From contig WTXI01000126.1 of the NCBI GenBank assembly GCA_022376515.1, forward strand, positions 1-64,000: a DNA stretch of 64,000 nucleotides, given 5' to 3'. Shown one piece after another: positions 20,216 to 32,113 of this stretch (the stretch's first letter is position 1; the number at the start of each line of letters is the position of its first letter). Source of the stretch: Lactifluus volemus (lineage: Eukaryota; Basidiomycota; Agaricomycetes; Russulales; Russulaceae). The notes beneath the pieces were generated by a model, which was given only the letters and a program-made list of their open reading frames with translations, had not been told where the DNA came from and did not search any database. The translations under genes and the position numbers were made by a program.

Positions 20216-21699
20216 TAGACTGTCCGGGGGCCGGGCCGGGCCAGGGCCACCCCCATTTTGCCCGGCCCTGGCCCTGGCCCTCAGGGCCGGTCCGCCCTGC
20301 AGTTGGCCCTGGCCCTTAGAGGGCCAGCTGATGCTGGCCCTGGCCCGACCCGGGGCCGCCCCGGGGCCGCCCCGGCCCTACCCCTAAAAAAAAATAATCA
20401 GTCAATTAATTAATTTCAGTAAAAGTTTCTCACACTTGCTTGCATAATCAGCTCACAGCTACTTTCTGACAACTGTACACGCCGGGATTCGAACTCTCGA
20501 CCAGTGCATACCAAAATTAAGGCTCTTGGATAGTTCGCCACTACACCATAGCAGCTCGATTAAATTTTTTCCTATAGCTTATCTCAAACAATTGTCTTGC
20601 CTCAGCCCGTACGCCTGCCACTTCACTTAGTCAACTCGAACTTCAAGTCGCGACTTGCCTTTTTCACGCCCCCTCCTGCGTCCCTTTCTGTCTCCATGCC
20701 TGCTTTCTGTCACCGCCATCGCATCACCATCGCCCCTCTTGCGCCCTTTCTGTCGTCGCCATCTCCCGCCCTCCGTCTTCGCCTCTCTCGCGCCCTCTTA
20801 TTGCCGCTACCCCTCGCTCTCGTCGCCGCCACCGCTCGTCCCCTGTCGTCGTCACCACTCGCCCTCTGTCGTCGCCACCGCCCGCCCCATGTTGTCGCCA
20901 CCGCTCTGTTGATTGCATGGTACATGCTGGTGCGTCATGGCATTTTCTTTGACTTCTTGCACTAATCTTTTTTTTTTTCTCATTCCCCTTTTCGTCCCCC
21001 AGCCGCTGGCACTGAGGGGCGTTACGCGTGGACATTCGATGGCGTCACCGTCGTTCGGACGTCGCTTTTGCGACCGTCCGACGCTTGACGCCTGCGACTG
21101 GGACACTCGCGTGACGTCTCCCCAAAGTCTTGCCTGGGTGCGCCGCCTGCCATCTCCCCTCGCCACCGCTGCGGTGGCCGCTGCTACCCCGATGCTGCGG
21201 CCGCTGCCCCGCCATGGTTGCTGCTACCCCGACCCCGCCGCCGCGATCCAGACGCTGTCGCCCCTGCCCCGACCCCGCCGCCGCTATCTAGATGCCGCCA
21301 CCGCTGTCCAGATAGTGTTGCCTCTGCCGCCGCTCTGCCGTCGCTACTGCTGCCCTGACGCTGCCGCCACTGCCCCGCCGTGGCTGCTGCGTCCCCCCCC
21401 ATCACTTTTGCTGCCCCGACGCCGCCGCCACTGCCCCGCCGCCCCTGCCGTCACTGCTGCTGCCCCGACGCCGCCGTTGCGGCACCGCCCTGCAGCCCCG
21501 CCCTCGCAGCCTCCCTATGGGTAGGGCCAGCAGGGCCGGCCCCGGGCCGGCCCTAAGGGCCGCTCATAAAATTGTCTGGCCCTGGCCCTGGCCCTCGATG
21601 TGAGGGCCGCCTGCTGCTGGCCCTGGCCCTGGCCCTCAAGGGGCCGGTCCGGGTCGGCCCTAGGGCCAGGAGGGCCAGGCCCGGCCCGCGGACAGTCTA
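20216..21699. mobile_element. hAT-like non-autonomous DNA transposon with TIRs
   Basis: A 1484-bp insertion in the helicase gene. The ends are inverted repeats: TAGACTGTCCG at the left and its complement at the right, with 24 of 26 terminal bases matching. Similarity extends inward as (GGCCCT)n-type repeats on both arms. It is flanked by 8-bp direct repeats, the duplication length of hAT (and KDZ) elements. Apparent ORFs inside, such as the Pro/Ala/Arg-rich frames at 20600-21520, are compositional artefacts of C-rich sequence, and no transposase is present. The superfamily assignment rests on duplication length and TIR form only. Confidence 0.75.
20481..20555 (-). other. tRNA-like sequence inside the TIR element
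   Basis: The reverse strand begins GCTGCTATGGTGTAGTGGCG (A-box-like) and ends AGTTCGAATCC plus CGGC (B-box-like), 75 nt in all. The acceptor and T stems do not pair properly, so this is a tRNA-derived or pol III-promoter-like relic, not a functional tRNA. Confidence 0.45.
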
Positions 21700-21707
21700 C
21701 GCCGTAC
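21700..21707. repeat. 8-bp target duplication CGCCGTAC, right
   Basis: Identical to 20208-20215. Confidence 0.88.
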
Positions 21708-22471
21708 GCATTATGTGGAATCAATTGGCCGCACGACAATGGTGCATGAAATCACAGCAACAGTTGTTTCTGTGTCCCGCGCAAGACACCATCGGACGTA
21801 ATACTTTAACACCTCGAGAACGAGTTGATGTCGCCACCTACACTTCTCAGAAAAAAAATCAACGAAGAACATTGCCTGACGAAGTCGAGTTAGCAAAGGG
21901 TTTGAAAATCATGGTAACTAATAATCTCGCCACTGACCTTGACATTACCAACGGAGCAAGAGGAGAAATAGTAGACATAATATTGGATGAAGAAGAGCCG
22001 CCTTTGCCGCAATCCTCTGTCGTTCGTTTGCACAAGATGCCACGTTATGTGTTGGTGAAGCTTTCGAGAACGCGGGCAACCCAGTTAGACGGTCTCGAGG
22101 AAGGCGTCGTTCCAATTGAACCATTGACTGTGAAGATGAAAGTGCCGATCACTAACAACAACGGGCAGACAGTGTCACGCGTGGTTGTTCGCCAACAGGT
22201 ACCTATTACATCCGCATACGCATTTACCGACTATCGATCTCAAGGACAGACTATGCTGTTTGTCCTTGTTGATCCCGCCACCCCCCCTTCAGGTGGACTG
22301 TCGTTATTTAACATTTACGTTGCATTGTCTCGAAGTTCCGGACGGTCAACGATACGACTGTTACGCGATTTCAATGACAAATTGTTTCAAAAACCGTTGG
22401 ACCCGGACCTGACAGTTGAAGACGAACGGTTGGAACGATTAAATACAGAGACGTTGCAGCGATATGAATAA

Positions 22472-23109
22472 GGACATTCTTACTTTACATTTTTACATCA
22501 ACGAGATTTTTCTGTTCTTCTCTGCGTAGTTAATTCGTCTCTGCGTTCTTAACATTGAAAATTCGAGAACGTTCTATCATCGATCCAATTTTTAGGGGTC
22601 TGTCGGAAGCTCCTGAATGGGCTCGTCGGAAGAGCCATATGAGAGCATAAGTCACGTGAAGTTTTGATGGTTCCTGCAACGGTCGAATATCGCCCGCACT
22701 TAACCTTGCAAGCAAGGTAACAAGCAAGGTAATTTGTAGCTATATTAGTAGCTCTAGTATAAATATTTCGGAAAATTAAGTTGTAAGGGCCATCATCGCG
22801 CCCACTTTCGTTTGTTTTCTCGCGTGCCTTCCCACGTTCTTGCGTTCACCCGCTCTTTCCGTTTGTCATCACTCTCAGACTTCTAATATCGACTATAGTA
22901 TGTCTTGGAATCTTGAAATGTAGGCAGATCTTAATCCCTACTCGTATCTGACTTCATTGAGCGTTACGAAGGTCTACGATAAATGATGTGGGTGATGAAG
23001 GTGTACGATAATTGACGTAGACGTCGTCGAGAGGCATGATTCATTAGTAATGAAAACTGCCTCAGGCTGTACGTATTCGACGCATTCGCTACTATGCCGT
23101 GGGAACGAT
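22472..23109. other. Helicase 3' flank and return to duplicated unit
   Basis: There is no gene. CTAG at 22754-22757 followed by T, just after short inverted repeats (CCTTGC/GCAAGG near 22703 and AGCTA/TAGCT near 22737), is a possible Helitron 3' end. From about 22885 the sequence again resembles the 3' flank of DUF6534 copies C and D. Confidence 0.35.
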
Positions 23110-23350
23110 CAGATACTGCGGAGCCAATAATTGGAAGAAGTGGTAATTATCTCGGATTCCTGCGGTCGTGAGGCCTATAAATGGGTGACAGAGTAGGAGC
23201 TAGAGTAGTAGAGTGCGAGGTGGACGTAACAGACATGGTAGACTATGGTAGACTTAGTACGTGAGGTGTGGACATGAGCTGGTGGAACCCGAGCAAAGGA
23301 GACAGCCCTCACGAAAGCCGGGCCTGGAGGCTCGGGAACACATATTCACG
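23110..23350 (-). pseudogene. Relic 3 of the mL38 (MRPL35) gene
   Basis: The segment containing TTGGAAGAAGTGG, GGATTCCTGCG and GGGTGACAGAGTAGG matches the presequence-coding exon of the functional gene (33310-33480) and relic 2. It is short and frame-broken. Confidence 0.55.
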
Positions 23351-24300
23351 GCACGTGGGCCCCAAAAGTAGCTGCGCCCACCATGTTTAGATTTCAGTTT
23401 CACTAGTTATCTCCTTTCATACAATTTTTTTTATTGCCAAACAGTGGGTCTTCAGGGCCGTTTTCACCTACAAGTCACTACAACATAGAGCGCTGGGCAA
23501 CATCAACGGCACACATCATTTTCACGAGAAGCAAGATGGACCGGCGGAAGTCATTAATCATTCATCGTTGCGAATCATCAATTACCTCATTAGATGGCTT
23601 CAGGGGAGCCCTTCGGTTGGAATCTTCATCTTTGGCCTGCCCAAAATCCTAACTGTTTTGCAGATTTACAACTCATTCGTTGGTCGCCCCAGGCTACTTT
23701 CAAGTTGATTCCAGTCAGAAATGAACCGTGTTGTCATGACGCCTGTTATGACCATCGATACTCATCGAATCATTCATTAGTCGGAACTGCGTCGGATGCA
23801 TTAGTAAGTTGGGCAATGTGCTCCCTATTTGGAAGGGCCTGGGTGAGCATCGCATGTTCCCAATGAATCAAGTTTCGTCCTGGGTGACACAACCCAAATA
23901 ACGTACTATACGGACTAGCTTTGCCGTACGTACACGTATACAGTATTCTCCACCCCGACGTCCGCAATCGACCCGCATCTGATGTTGATGGGTCCAGTTA
24001 TCACCAACCCTGGCCAATGTTGGGGTCTAGTTGATGTTAACTCGCTGGACTTTGGACAATCTGTAATATGACCGACTGATGTGGCGACGTTGCCGCCAGA
24101 GATAGCTTCATTTTTTAATTGCCGTTGATACCGTCAACCGGTGATGTGGGCACTACAGAGAGCCCTTCAGGTCTATAAATCTGTCAGTGTCATCCGACAC
24201 CGTGCTCTCTCACGGCGGTTTATACCGCGCTCTCATAGTCCATTTATCCATTCAAGTCGATATCGGCAAATCCAAGTGCTCCTCCGTCGCTGTTTTAATA
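23351..24300. other. Upstream region of DUF6534 copy C, duplicated from or to copy B
   Basis: Collinear with 15780-16836. An exon-like stretch 23594-23760 (with QLIRWSPQATFKLIPV) is shared with about 16110-16290 in degenerate form. TATAAA at 24174-24179 is 127 bases before the ATG. Confidence 0.5.
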
Positions 24301-26241
24301 ATGCCTGTGCTTTCCCTGAATGTGAACAATATCTTGGGGCCATTATTCATGGGAGTTGTATTCTCGTCGATGTGCGTGATCACTCTCACTCTCAGGCTCA
24401 ACGAATAGACCTGATAAACCAGAACTAGGTTATACGGCGTGATATGTCTACAAGTCTATTCATATTTTACTCACCACTGTGAGAAGGACAGACCATTTCT
24501 AAAGTTCTTTGTATGCACCTCCCCTCATTCGATGGCACGGTGTTTACGATATTGTGCCTAGGTTGTAATACTTCTGTAGGGTCACACCGGCATATTCCGA
24601 CAGTTAGCATGTCTTATTTTGAACAGGATATTGGATTCCCTACACCTTGCCTTGGTCATCCATGCATACTATATTGTCTCAGTGACGAACTTCGGCAATG
24701 TTTTTGCGGATCTCACCGGCGGGCCTCCATGGTTCGTACAATCCTGTTAGCATTCAGAATGGTATCGAGGTTGAGGATCATAACAGGAGTTATCGGCTCC
24801 AGACTTTGTTTGCAAGTATGTGTATCTTCCAAAATCAATGTACGCATACCTAATGACAGTTACTGTACCCCTAGTTGCCGTTGCTGCTGCCACTCAGCAG
24901 TGCGTCCCTCAGTCCCTGGTCCTATCGCCATATAATCTCACATTGACTCGGAATTTCACGTCAGGTTTTATGCTTGGAGAATTTTCAAGTGTATGTGTGT
25001 CCGAGTCGGTCGACAGCAGATTCACTGCTTATTTCTCCTGGGACAGTAAGCATGGGCAAAATTTACATCCCAACTGTCATCGTAGCCCTCCCTTTTCTTG
25101 CATGGCTATCCACTAGTTCATTGATGATATCATTTCTAGGTTGCCATAACCTTACTTGAGCTAGGTAGGTCCTGTCTCCATCGTTTACAGTTGAGAAGCT
25201 TACTTGTTTTTGGCAGCGGTGGAACCTGTGGGTGATGAATTTTGTTCAAATATTCAGCTCTGATTCCGAGCTACTGCGTCTACTGTGCCTAGTTTTCGTC
25301 TACAAGTGGCAAGTCTTATCAGGGTATTTGCCAATTTCCACTAAATAAAGGCTTATGGTCTTCTCAGCTTTCAGTACTCCGCTTATGAAGAGAAAGTTTT
25401 GATTGTACCCCATTTCGATCGCATTCCCCAGGCTTTTTGTCGCTAAATCTTTCCAACTTGCAGCCGTACACGGTCACATTGGTCTCGCTGGAACTCGCAT
25501 GCGATGTGATCATCACCGCAAGTATGGTATATTACCTAGTTATGCGAGGCTCAAAAGTGAAGCGGTGAGTAAACATATAATGTGTCAAACAACCATGATG
25601 CGAGCGATATGGTCACGGTTACGGTGGTGCTGCCCAGGTCCAGCACTTCACCAGCTAGGACACTCGCGCTCTACTGCGTTAACAGCGGATTTCTCGTAGT
25701 GTTCGTTTCTCATTCGTCGTCCACTCTATCCTCTTGTGACTTGGTCCACAGAGTATTCGCAGCAGTCTCTCTTGCTACCGTTGGTTTTTTCGTTGTGAAT
25801 GTTGTATCTGTCTTGCTTACCACACGTAGTACGTGTGCTACCCTCAAATTCCCATATACGCCCCATTTTTGTTCATCCTCGTGCACCTCTACTCCTGCTC
25901 TTTCATGGCAATGTGTGTCCATCCCTTCCACTCCTCTATTCCCGGGTGTCCTCACGGACACCAATCTATCCAACTGTAGACTGAATTCCCGGGACCACCT
26001 TCGCAACGCGGTCCACGCGAGCACCGCATTCGCAACCTTTTCGGTCTCTTTGACTGCACCTACCACACGCCCTGGCGCCACTGGCAACACCACATCAAAT
26101 GTTGGCCGTGGCGCCGTCGGTCTTAACAAATTTTTCAAAAAGATGTCCACGCTCCGATTCACTGAGGATGGAGGAATATCTGATGGTACATTGGACTCTG
26201 CCACAGACAGACATGAGGACAAGCCGTCCGCGTTCCCTTGA
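24301..26241 (+). CDS. DUF6534-type seven-helix membrane protein, copy C
   Basis: Very similar to copy B along its whole length, with the same exon order. Exon 1 is MPVLSLNVNNILGPLFMGVV plus FSSM. Then come LYGVICLQVYSYFTHH, the LDSLHLALVIHAYYIV segment, YVYLPKSMYAYLMTVTVPLV, the TM6-type exon ending SKVKR (25569) and LALYCVNSGFL. The tail has LNSRDHLRNAVHAST. It stops earlier than copy B (TGA at 26239-26241) because of local changes. Downstream of the stop the homologous tail also lacks a T relative to copy B. B and C are probably the youngest duplication pair. Function is unknown, as for the family. Confidence 0.68.
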
Positions 26242-26449
26242 ACACTCTTCCGACGAGTGATCAAGCCGTAGCGCCTATTCCTCCGCCTTTCAATCATTCA
26301 TCTGGTTACCCCCAAGCCATATATGATTCGCGCCTGGATGATACTATACAGTAGATTACAGGTTTCCTACTTTTCTTGTTTGTTACCCTGCTTGCTATAT
26401 GTCCTAGAATCGAAATATGCGCACATCTTGATTCCGACTCGAATCTGTC

Positions 26450-26650
26450 TTTAATCTCTCCCCATCCCATCCCAGTCCCAAACCGCACCCCAAACGAATG
26501 TCCCATTGCGGTTGATTGCCGTAACTTCGGAGCGCGTGTTCGTTCTCGAAGCGCCGTACAAGCGTATCTCCTCCGAGAGGGCCGGATGTAGCAAGAGTTG
26601 ACCACTGGATGCACGTCGAAGGAGGAAATAAACCAGGTGACGACGACCGT
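26450..26650 (-). pseudogene. Relic 4: 3' end of the mL38 (MRPL35) gene
   Basis: TTCGGAGCGCGTG...CGTA...TATCTCCTCCGAGAGGGCCGG and GAAGGAGGAAATAAACCAG match 32213-32400, the last exon of the functional gene. Frame and stop are lost. Confidence 0.6.
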
Positions 26651-28189
26651 GACGTGGCCGCCTCCGGAACGTGATTTACATTAATGGGTATGGCAGCAAA
26701 AACGAGTTGGTATCATGCGACAATGAGGTGACGTAATCTTATGATAGACGCACCGGCCCGTGAAGCTCCGACGACGTGGCGTTCCTTGACGTCGCACTGT
26801 AACGGTAACCTTTCACTCGCTCTCTGCAGACATTTGAGCTATTACTGTAGCCTGAGCGCGCGCCAGTCACATCACGCAGGCTGCGGCCCAGACTCGGTGA
26901 CAATCAGCTGCCTGTTGTCTGACGCGACGGTGTTGTGACCTTGTAGCTCTAACAACCGAACCTTGCAACCGCCGCTGGCTACCGCCTTGACGACCCCTTC
27001 TCAACACATGGTCTGTATTGAGATGCCATCTGTCGTCTTCTATCGTTTCGCTTCGAAGGGTTGAACATCACGCCACAACATTTCCCAACATGAACGTTCA
27101 CACAGTTAGCACAGGTAAGCCATGGCTGGGCCAGTTCGGTCCCGCTTGATGAAGATCGCGCAAAACCTCGCGACATTGCGATGACACAGTTTTCGTCAGA
27201 GCCTCTACTCTCCTATCCACACACGCTCGGAAACTGCGATATGCAACATGACCAAAGGCGATTGGACATCAATCAGGTGCGCACTCACGTTGACCGAAAT
27301 CGACTCACCACCCTATCGAAGATTTGAAATGTTCAGGTCCCACCTCACATGTATTTCGATGCGAGATTGTGACCACGATCGTCTGTCCGGTGATTCGCCC
27401 GACATCCGTTCCATCTCTTTTGGCAATTTCTTTGGAAATTGCGGTTTAAGGCTTAAGGTTTCGATCACTTAGCGCCTACGTTCACGACGGTGAGGGGCAT
27501 CAGATAGTGCATCGGTGCGTGGTGAATCAAGTGGAAATCCTGCAGAGATATGTGGTGCCATGAGTGGTGAAGACTGCCAGCTGGCAGTGGGGATCTCAAT
27601 ATGCTCGCCGGCACCGTCACGGGTGTCAGACAAGGCTGCTTGCCGTAGAAGGGTCATTTCTCCCCTCGAGCCGAGCTGCCCGGAAGTACACAGAACGCTC
27701 GACAGAGACAATTCAAATCCGACGCAGTTCCATCTCGCAATCTCGGCCACCCCATTCAGCCCGATTCGTGTGTCTAAGAATGCCTGACTGACACAAGCCC
27801 CATGTCACTGTTGGCTCAGCAACGAGAACCAGTTCGGCCTCAGCGGTCTCACCGTAGTCACGTTTGGACATGTCATGGTGTTCTTCGTCCGTGCGGGCCA
27901 GTACCTTTTGATAATATCTAAGCGTCCAGCCTCTTTTTCGCTTCCTCTATGCCTTCCTTCGGTCGGAATTTCTCATTCTTCAGGCACAATTGAAATGCAT
28001 CACACTCTACTCAGGCTTACAGTAGCCGCATATGCACAGATGTAGGCGACCGCTTCCAGAATGCCAGTGTGCGACTCTTTCAAAGCCAATAGATGGCGAA
28101 TTAAGGGCCATTCCTGTTACTGAGATCCAGTCCTGCGCCTGAGGTCTAGACACCCTGGCAGTCGAGAAGGTTTCCTAGTCATGGTTGAG

Positions 28190-28290
28190 TTCCTTGTTGC
28201 TAGTGGTACTCGATCGTGAGGGAGTGCCCGTCCGAATCTCGGGTCTGACGGTTCCGATGAAAATTCCACGTGGCAATGTGGGAAACTAAT
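28190..28290 (-). pseudogene. Relic 5: fragment of the mL38 (MRPL35) gene
   Basis: This short segment (GCCCGTCCGAATCTCGGGTC...) matches relic 2 near 14718 and the functional exon near 32820-32875. Confidence 0.4.
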
Positions 28291-28577
28291 CTTCGGGTGA
28301 GCGTCTGTCTAACCGCATTCGTGATATCCAATCCTGGCACAAGGTCGGGCTGATACTTCCTTCTGATGGTATCGCCCGGAGCTAACTTGAATTTCGCAAC
28401 TGATGCCGCAGTTCTTCAAGTCGGTTATTGACAATAACCCCTTCAAGTCTATAAATGCTCTTATTCGTCGCCGTTCGATCTCACAGTATTTTACACCGCG
28501 TTCGCCCAGCCCCTTTCTCAATTGACATCGACAAATCCGAGGGCTCAGCCTGAGGCTCATCTGTCGTCTTTGCATTA

Positions 28578-30513
28578 ATGTCTTCTCAAAAAAGCGGCTT
28601 GGGGCCACTCTTAATCGGTCTTGTATTCTCGTCAATGTGTGGGACCACTTCTCATCTCCACACACAGACCTGACAAAGCAGAACTAGGTTATACGGCGTG
28701 ATATGTCTACAGGTCTACTTGTACTTTACTCGCCACTCTGGGAAGGACAAGCCCTTTCTGAAGTTCTTTGTATGTGGTATCGTACACCTGTCCCTTCTTC
28801 CAATATGTTTATGGCATTCTGTCCAGGTTGTAGCGCTTCTGTAGGGTCATACTTGTCCCACTGTGGGCCGTTATCTTGACTTATTTTAAACAGGATATTG
28901 GATTCCGTGCAATTAGCTTTCTCGTAAATGCATACTATTTGCTCGTCACAACAAATATAAACGTAACAGATCTAAAGCACTCTCCATGGTGTGTTTTAAA
29001 TCTCTGTGCGCCTTGATATTGATTTTGAACCCAAGAATCAAAACAGGGCTATTCAGGTCCAAACTCTGTTTGCAGGTATGTATATCATCAAACATCGAAG
29101 TATGTATGCCTTACTGTATCCCAGTAATCCTTAGTACTACCACTCAACAGTGCGTCCCTGACTTTTCTTGGTGGGATGTTGCGTTGAATGTCACGTCAGG
29201 TTTTATGCTTGGAGAATTCATAAGTGTAGGTGTTTCCGAGTCACGAACACTGGTCGGTTACTTACTCATTTCTTGTGGACAGTAAGCACTGGCATGGGAA
29301 ACATAGGAAGGATTTACATCCCAATTTTCATCGTAATCCTCCCTTTGCATAGTTATTTATTAGTTCATTGTTGATATCATTTCCAGGTGACCATGACTGT
29401 ATCTGAGCTAGGTAGACCCCGTTTCCATCATTTTTTGTTCGGAGGTTTACTTGTTTGATAGCGGTTGTACTCGGTGCGCTATGGATCACATTCCAACTCC
29501 AACTCTGACCTTATGAGTCTGCTGTGCCCAGTTTATATTGTCCAGTGGCAAGTCTCATCTATGTACCTCCACGAAAGACGGCTTATCTCTCCTCAGCTTC
29601 CAATACCGTATCGGCAGTTTCGTAGTGCTATTTTCATTACATCTAACGTTTGTCGCTCAAACACATTTCTTGCAGCCGCTCGCGATTTCTTTGTTCTCGG
29701 CATTGTTCTCGTTAGAATTTGCATGCAACGTGATCATTACCTCAAGTACGGCGTACTATTTGGTCGTGCGGGGCACAAGGGTGAAGCGGTGAGTAAAACT
29801 GGTTTATCAAACAATTCAAACAACGGTGCGAATGACCCTGCAGGTCAAAGGCCTCACCTGCTAGGACAATCGCGCTCTACTGCATGAATAGCGGATTGCT
29901 CATAGCGTTCGTAGTATGTTTATCATCCGGCTTGACCTGTCGTGACTTTCCCCGCAGAGTATTTGCAGCGTTGTCTCTCGTTACTGTTGGTTGTTTCCAC
30001 GAAACTATTGTATTCGTCCTGCTAATCACACACAGTACGCACGCTACCCTGGTGACACCGTGTATGCACCATTTTTTTTCATTCTCGAGCGCCTCTATTC
30101 CTGCTCCTTTATGGCAATGTTTGTCCATTCCTTCCGCCCCTCCTGATAGGTGTGCTCACAGATACCGAACTATCTGACCGCAGACTGAATTCCCGGGACC
30201 ACCTTCGCAACGCGTTCCATGCCGATACCGCATTCGCAACCTTTTCTGTCGCACCTAACCAACACCTGGAGTCAACACCACGTCAAACGTTGGCGGCGGG
30301 CTTAACCGAGCTCTCCAAAAGATGAGCACGCCTCGATCCACCGAGGATGGGTGGTTATCTGACGGCAGGTTGGACTCGGCTACAATCGGACACGAGGACA
30401 AGCAATTACAATTACCATCGAATCCTCTTCCGACGGGCGATCAGCCCGCGGCCATAGCACCTATTCCTCCGTCTCTTAATCATTCATCTAGTTTACCCCC
30501 AGACCATGTATGA
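28578..30513 (+). CDS. DUF6534-type seven-helix membrane protein, copy D
   Basis: Exon 1 MSSQKSGLGPLLIGLVFSSM is followed by a GT donor. LYGVICLQVYLYFTRH and DKPFLK follow from about 28690, then ILDSVQLAFLVNAYYLL-like helix 3. A small exon contains VQTLFA, a family landmark, followed by YVYHQTSKYVCLTV. Around 29675-29790 come LEFACNVIITSSTAYYLVVR and TRVKR, then the TM7 and tail exons (LNSRDHLRNAFHADT) to TGA at 30511-30513. It is the most diverged of the four tandem copies. Exon boundaries are approximate, and there is an apparent one-base offset after VQTLFA. Confidence 0.66.
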
Positions 30514-32113
30514 CATGCACCTGGGTGACGCTCTATTGTACATTGCAGTTTTGTTACCACTTTTGCTTGCTACCTTGCATAAGATGTATCTCGGGATCAA
30601 GGATATAACCACATTTGATTGCGATTCTTCCATACAGCGTTCCGAAGGTGTACGATAAATAATATGGACATCATCGAGAGCCATGACCCATCAGCAACGT
30701 TGACTGCCTGAATGTATTTACCCCGTTGTGTAAGTTAGGCTGCGCGCGGGCTTCTATGGCTTTGACGAAGCGGCCCACGGCCCCGCAACCCTGGGAGGTG
30801 CCTAGTGAAGTGGGCAATGAGTAGTCGCGGTGGAAAGGGTAGAGGATTTCTCGGATTTGCGGTCCTGTAGAGGGCCTGGGGGACATGCTGTAATGACGGG
30901 GTCGACAGGAATTGGTTGAGACGGAACCCGCTGAGTATGCGCCAACGAAGGCGTGGCCCATGATTAAGGATGTAGAAGATTGAGCGATCGCAATTCTTTA
31001 GTCCTTAGAATGACAGGCGGGAGCTTGCCGGTGGACGGAAAGGGGAGGGCCACACCACATAAAATCGGGAGCGGCGGTGGCTCCACCTCTGGCAGGAGTC
31101 CCTGGCGTCAATGACCTCCGATTCGGTTCTCCGTTGGTGACTGATTCATTGAAATGGGTTCACCTTATACCAGGACTAATGCAGCCTACCTTCCATAGAA
31201 CCCTCCCAAGGACGCTTCGCCAAAAGTCGCGGGGTAATTTTTCAACCAGAACCATGAAGAACTCAAGTTCAAGAAAGCGACGCTATGACAACTCCTGTAC
31301 GGGTCAGTTGGCGTCAGATAGCCAGACATTGCCGGGTCGGTAATTCGCTGTACAACGGCCATGTGACCGTTCTTGCATTGACCTGCTTCCTGAGCTGCAC
31401 CCTCAAGGATAGCAATGAATCAATATGTGCTTTTACTTTCTGAAAGCATTGGGCGAGAAATGCCATTCGGCTGTTCCTTTGCCCGGCATCTGAGCTCGAT
31501 CATATCACCGTTTTGACAAATGAAACTTTTTACGTGAAATTGGATTTGCGCTTGGATTTACGCCTGGACTCTGGACACAAAGCGTGAGACATACAGCGGT
31601 GTTATGGCGGGGCCCACGGATCATTACGTCGTTCAAAACCACCAAAACCTCAGTCTCGTCACGGTTTATCTGAGTATGAGCTCCTCGGGTCATCCATGGT
31701 CCGAGAGCGCGCAGAACACCCGAGGGACGTTTGCACATATGACATTTGGGTGCGGCATGTTGGCCCGAGTTCCGGCCCCGGGAACCGAGGTCTTTTTTTG
31801 CTCATAATACATAACGGGCGAGCCTGCAACGCTGTGAAATGGTTCTTTCCGCTCAGATCATAATGGTAACATCCGAGTGCTTCCATCCTGCATGTTTGAT
31901 AGAATCATGGAGACACGTGAGCACTGAGGAAACCTTCGTGTAGCGTGTTTTTGCAGAAGAGTAGGCCAAATACTGTAGTTAGGTTAAACATGCATACGCG
32001 TACTTCTTGACGCCCTTTAAAGCCGCAAAACCGATCAGGCTTGGGGGGGTATCCAAAGCGTGGCTCCGGTTTTTCTGCACAATAAAAATCAGTCCTAACT
32101 CCACCTCTCCAAT
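30514..32113. other. Spacer with one possible small minus-strand ORF
   Basis: A minus ORF at 30671-30961 (96 codons, MGHAFVGAYSAGSVSTNS...) has plausible composition, with an Arg-rich N-terminus like a mitochondrial presequence, but no recognised family. The rest shows no gene. Confidence 0.3.

Larger units (their letters stand above)
19257..22471 (+). pseudogene. PIF1-type DNA helicase (Helitron-like), split by a transposon
   Basis: The first visible exon starts after an AG at 19256 and contains LNDGQRRAYDL and the Walker A motif GEGGTGKS. A 76-nt intron (19516-19591) precedes the main exon with LIIDEFSMIS (Walker B), CGDLHQFPPV and KEQKRV. The coding sequence breaks at 20215, interrupted by the element 20216-21699, and resumes at 21708 with IMWNQLAARQ, GLKIMVTNN, DYRSQGQT and YVALSRSSG, ending at 22471. 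Deleting the element and one 8-bp repeat joins the halves in frame. This set of motifs is that of PIF1/RecD-like helicases, which fungal Helitrons carry. No Rep domain is present, so it is a 5'-truncated Helitron or a domesticated helicase, now disrupted. Confidence 0.8.
26242..28577. other. Spacer with mL38 relics and no clear gene
   Basis: It contains mL38 relics (26450-26650 and 28190-28290). A minus frame at 27469-27750 encodes a Ser/Arg-rich stretch of unknown nature. TATAAA at 28450-28455 is 128 bases before the ATG of copy D. I see nothing else. Confidence 0.45.

Noticed and set aside
20481..20555. Functional tRNA gene
   Set aside because: The acceptor and T stems do not pair and no clear anticodon arm forms; kept only as a tRNA-like relic.
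20597..21524. Ala/Pro/Arg-rich ORFs of 100-200 codons
   Set aside because: They arise from GCC/CCG-rich repeats in the hAT-like element; all frames are open for compositional reasons.
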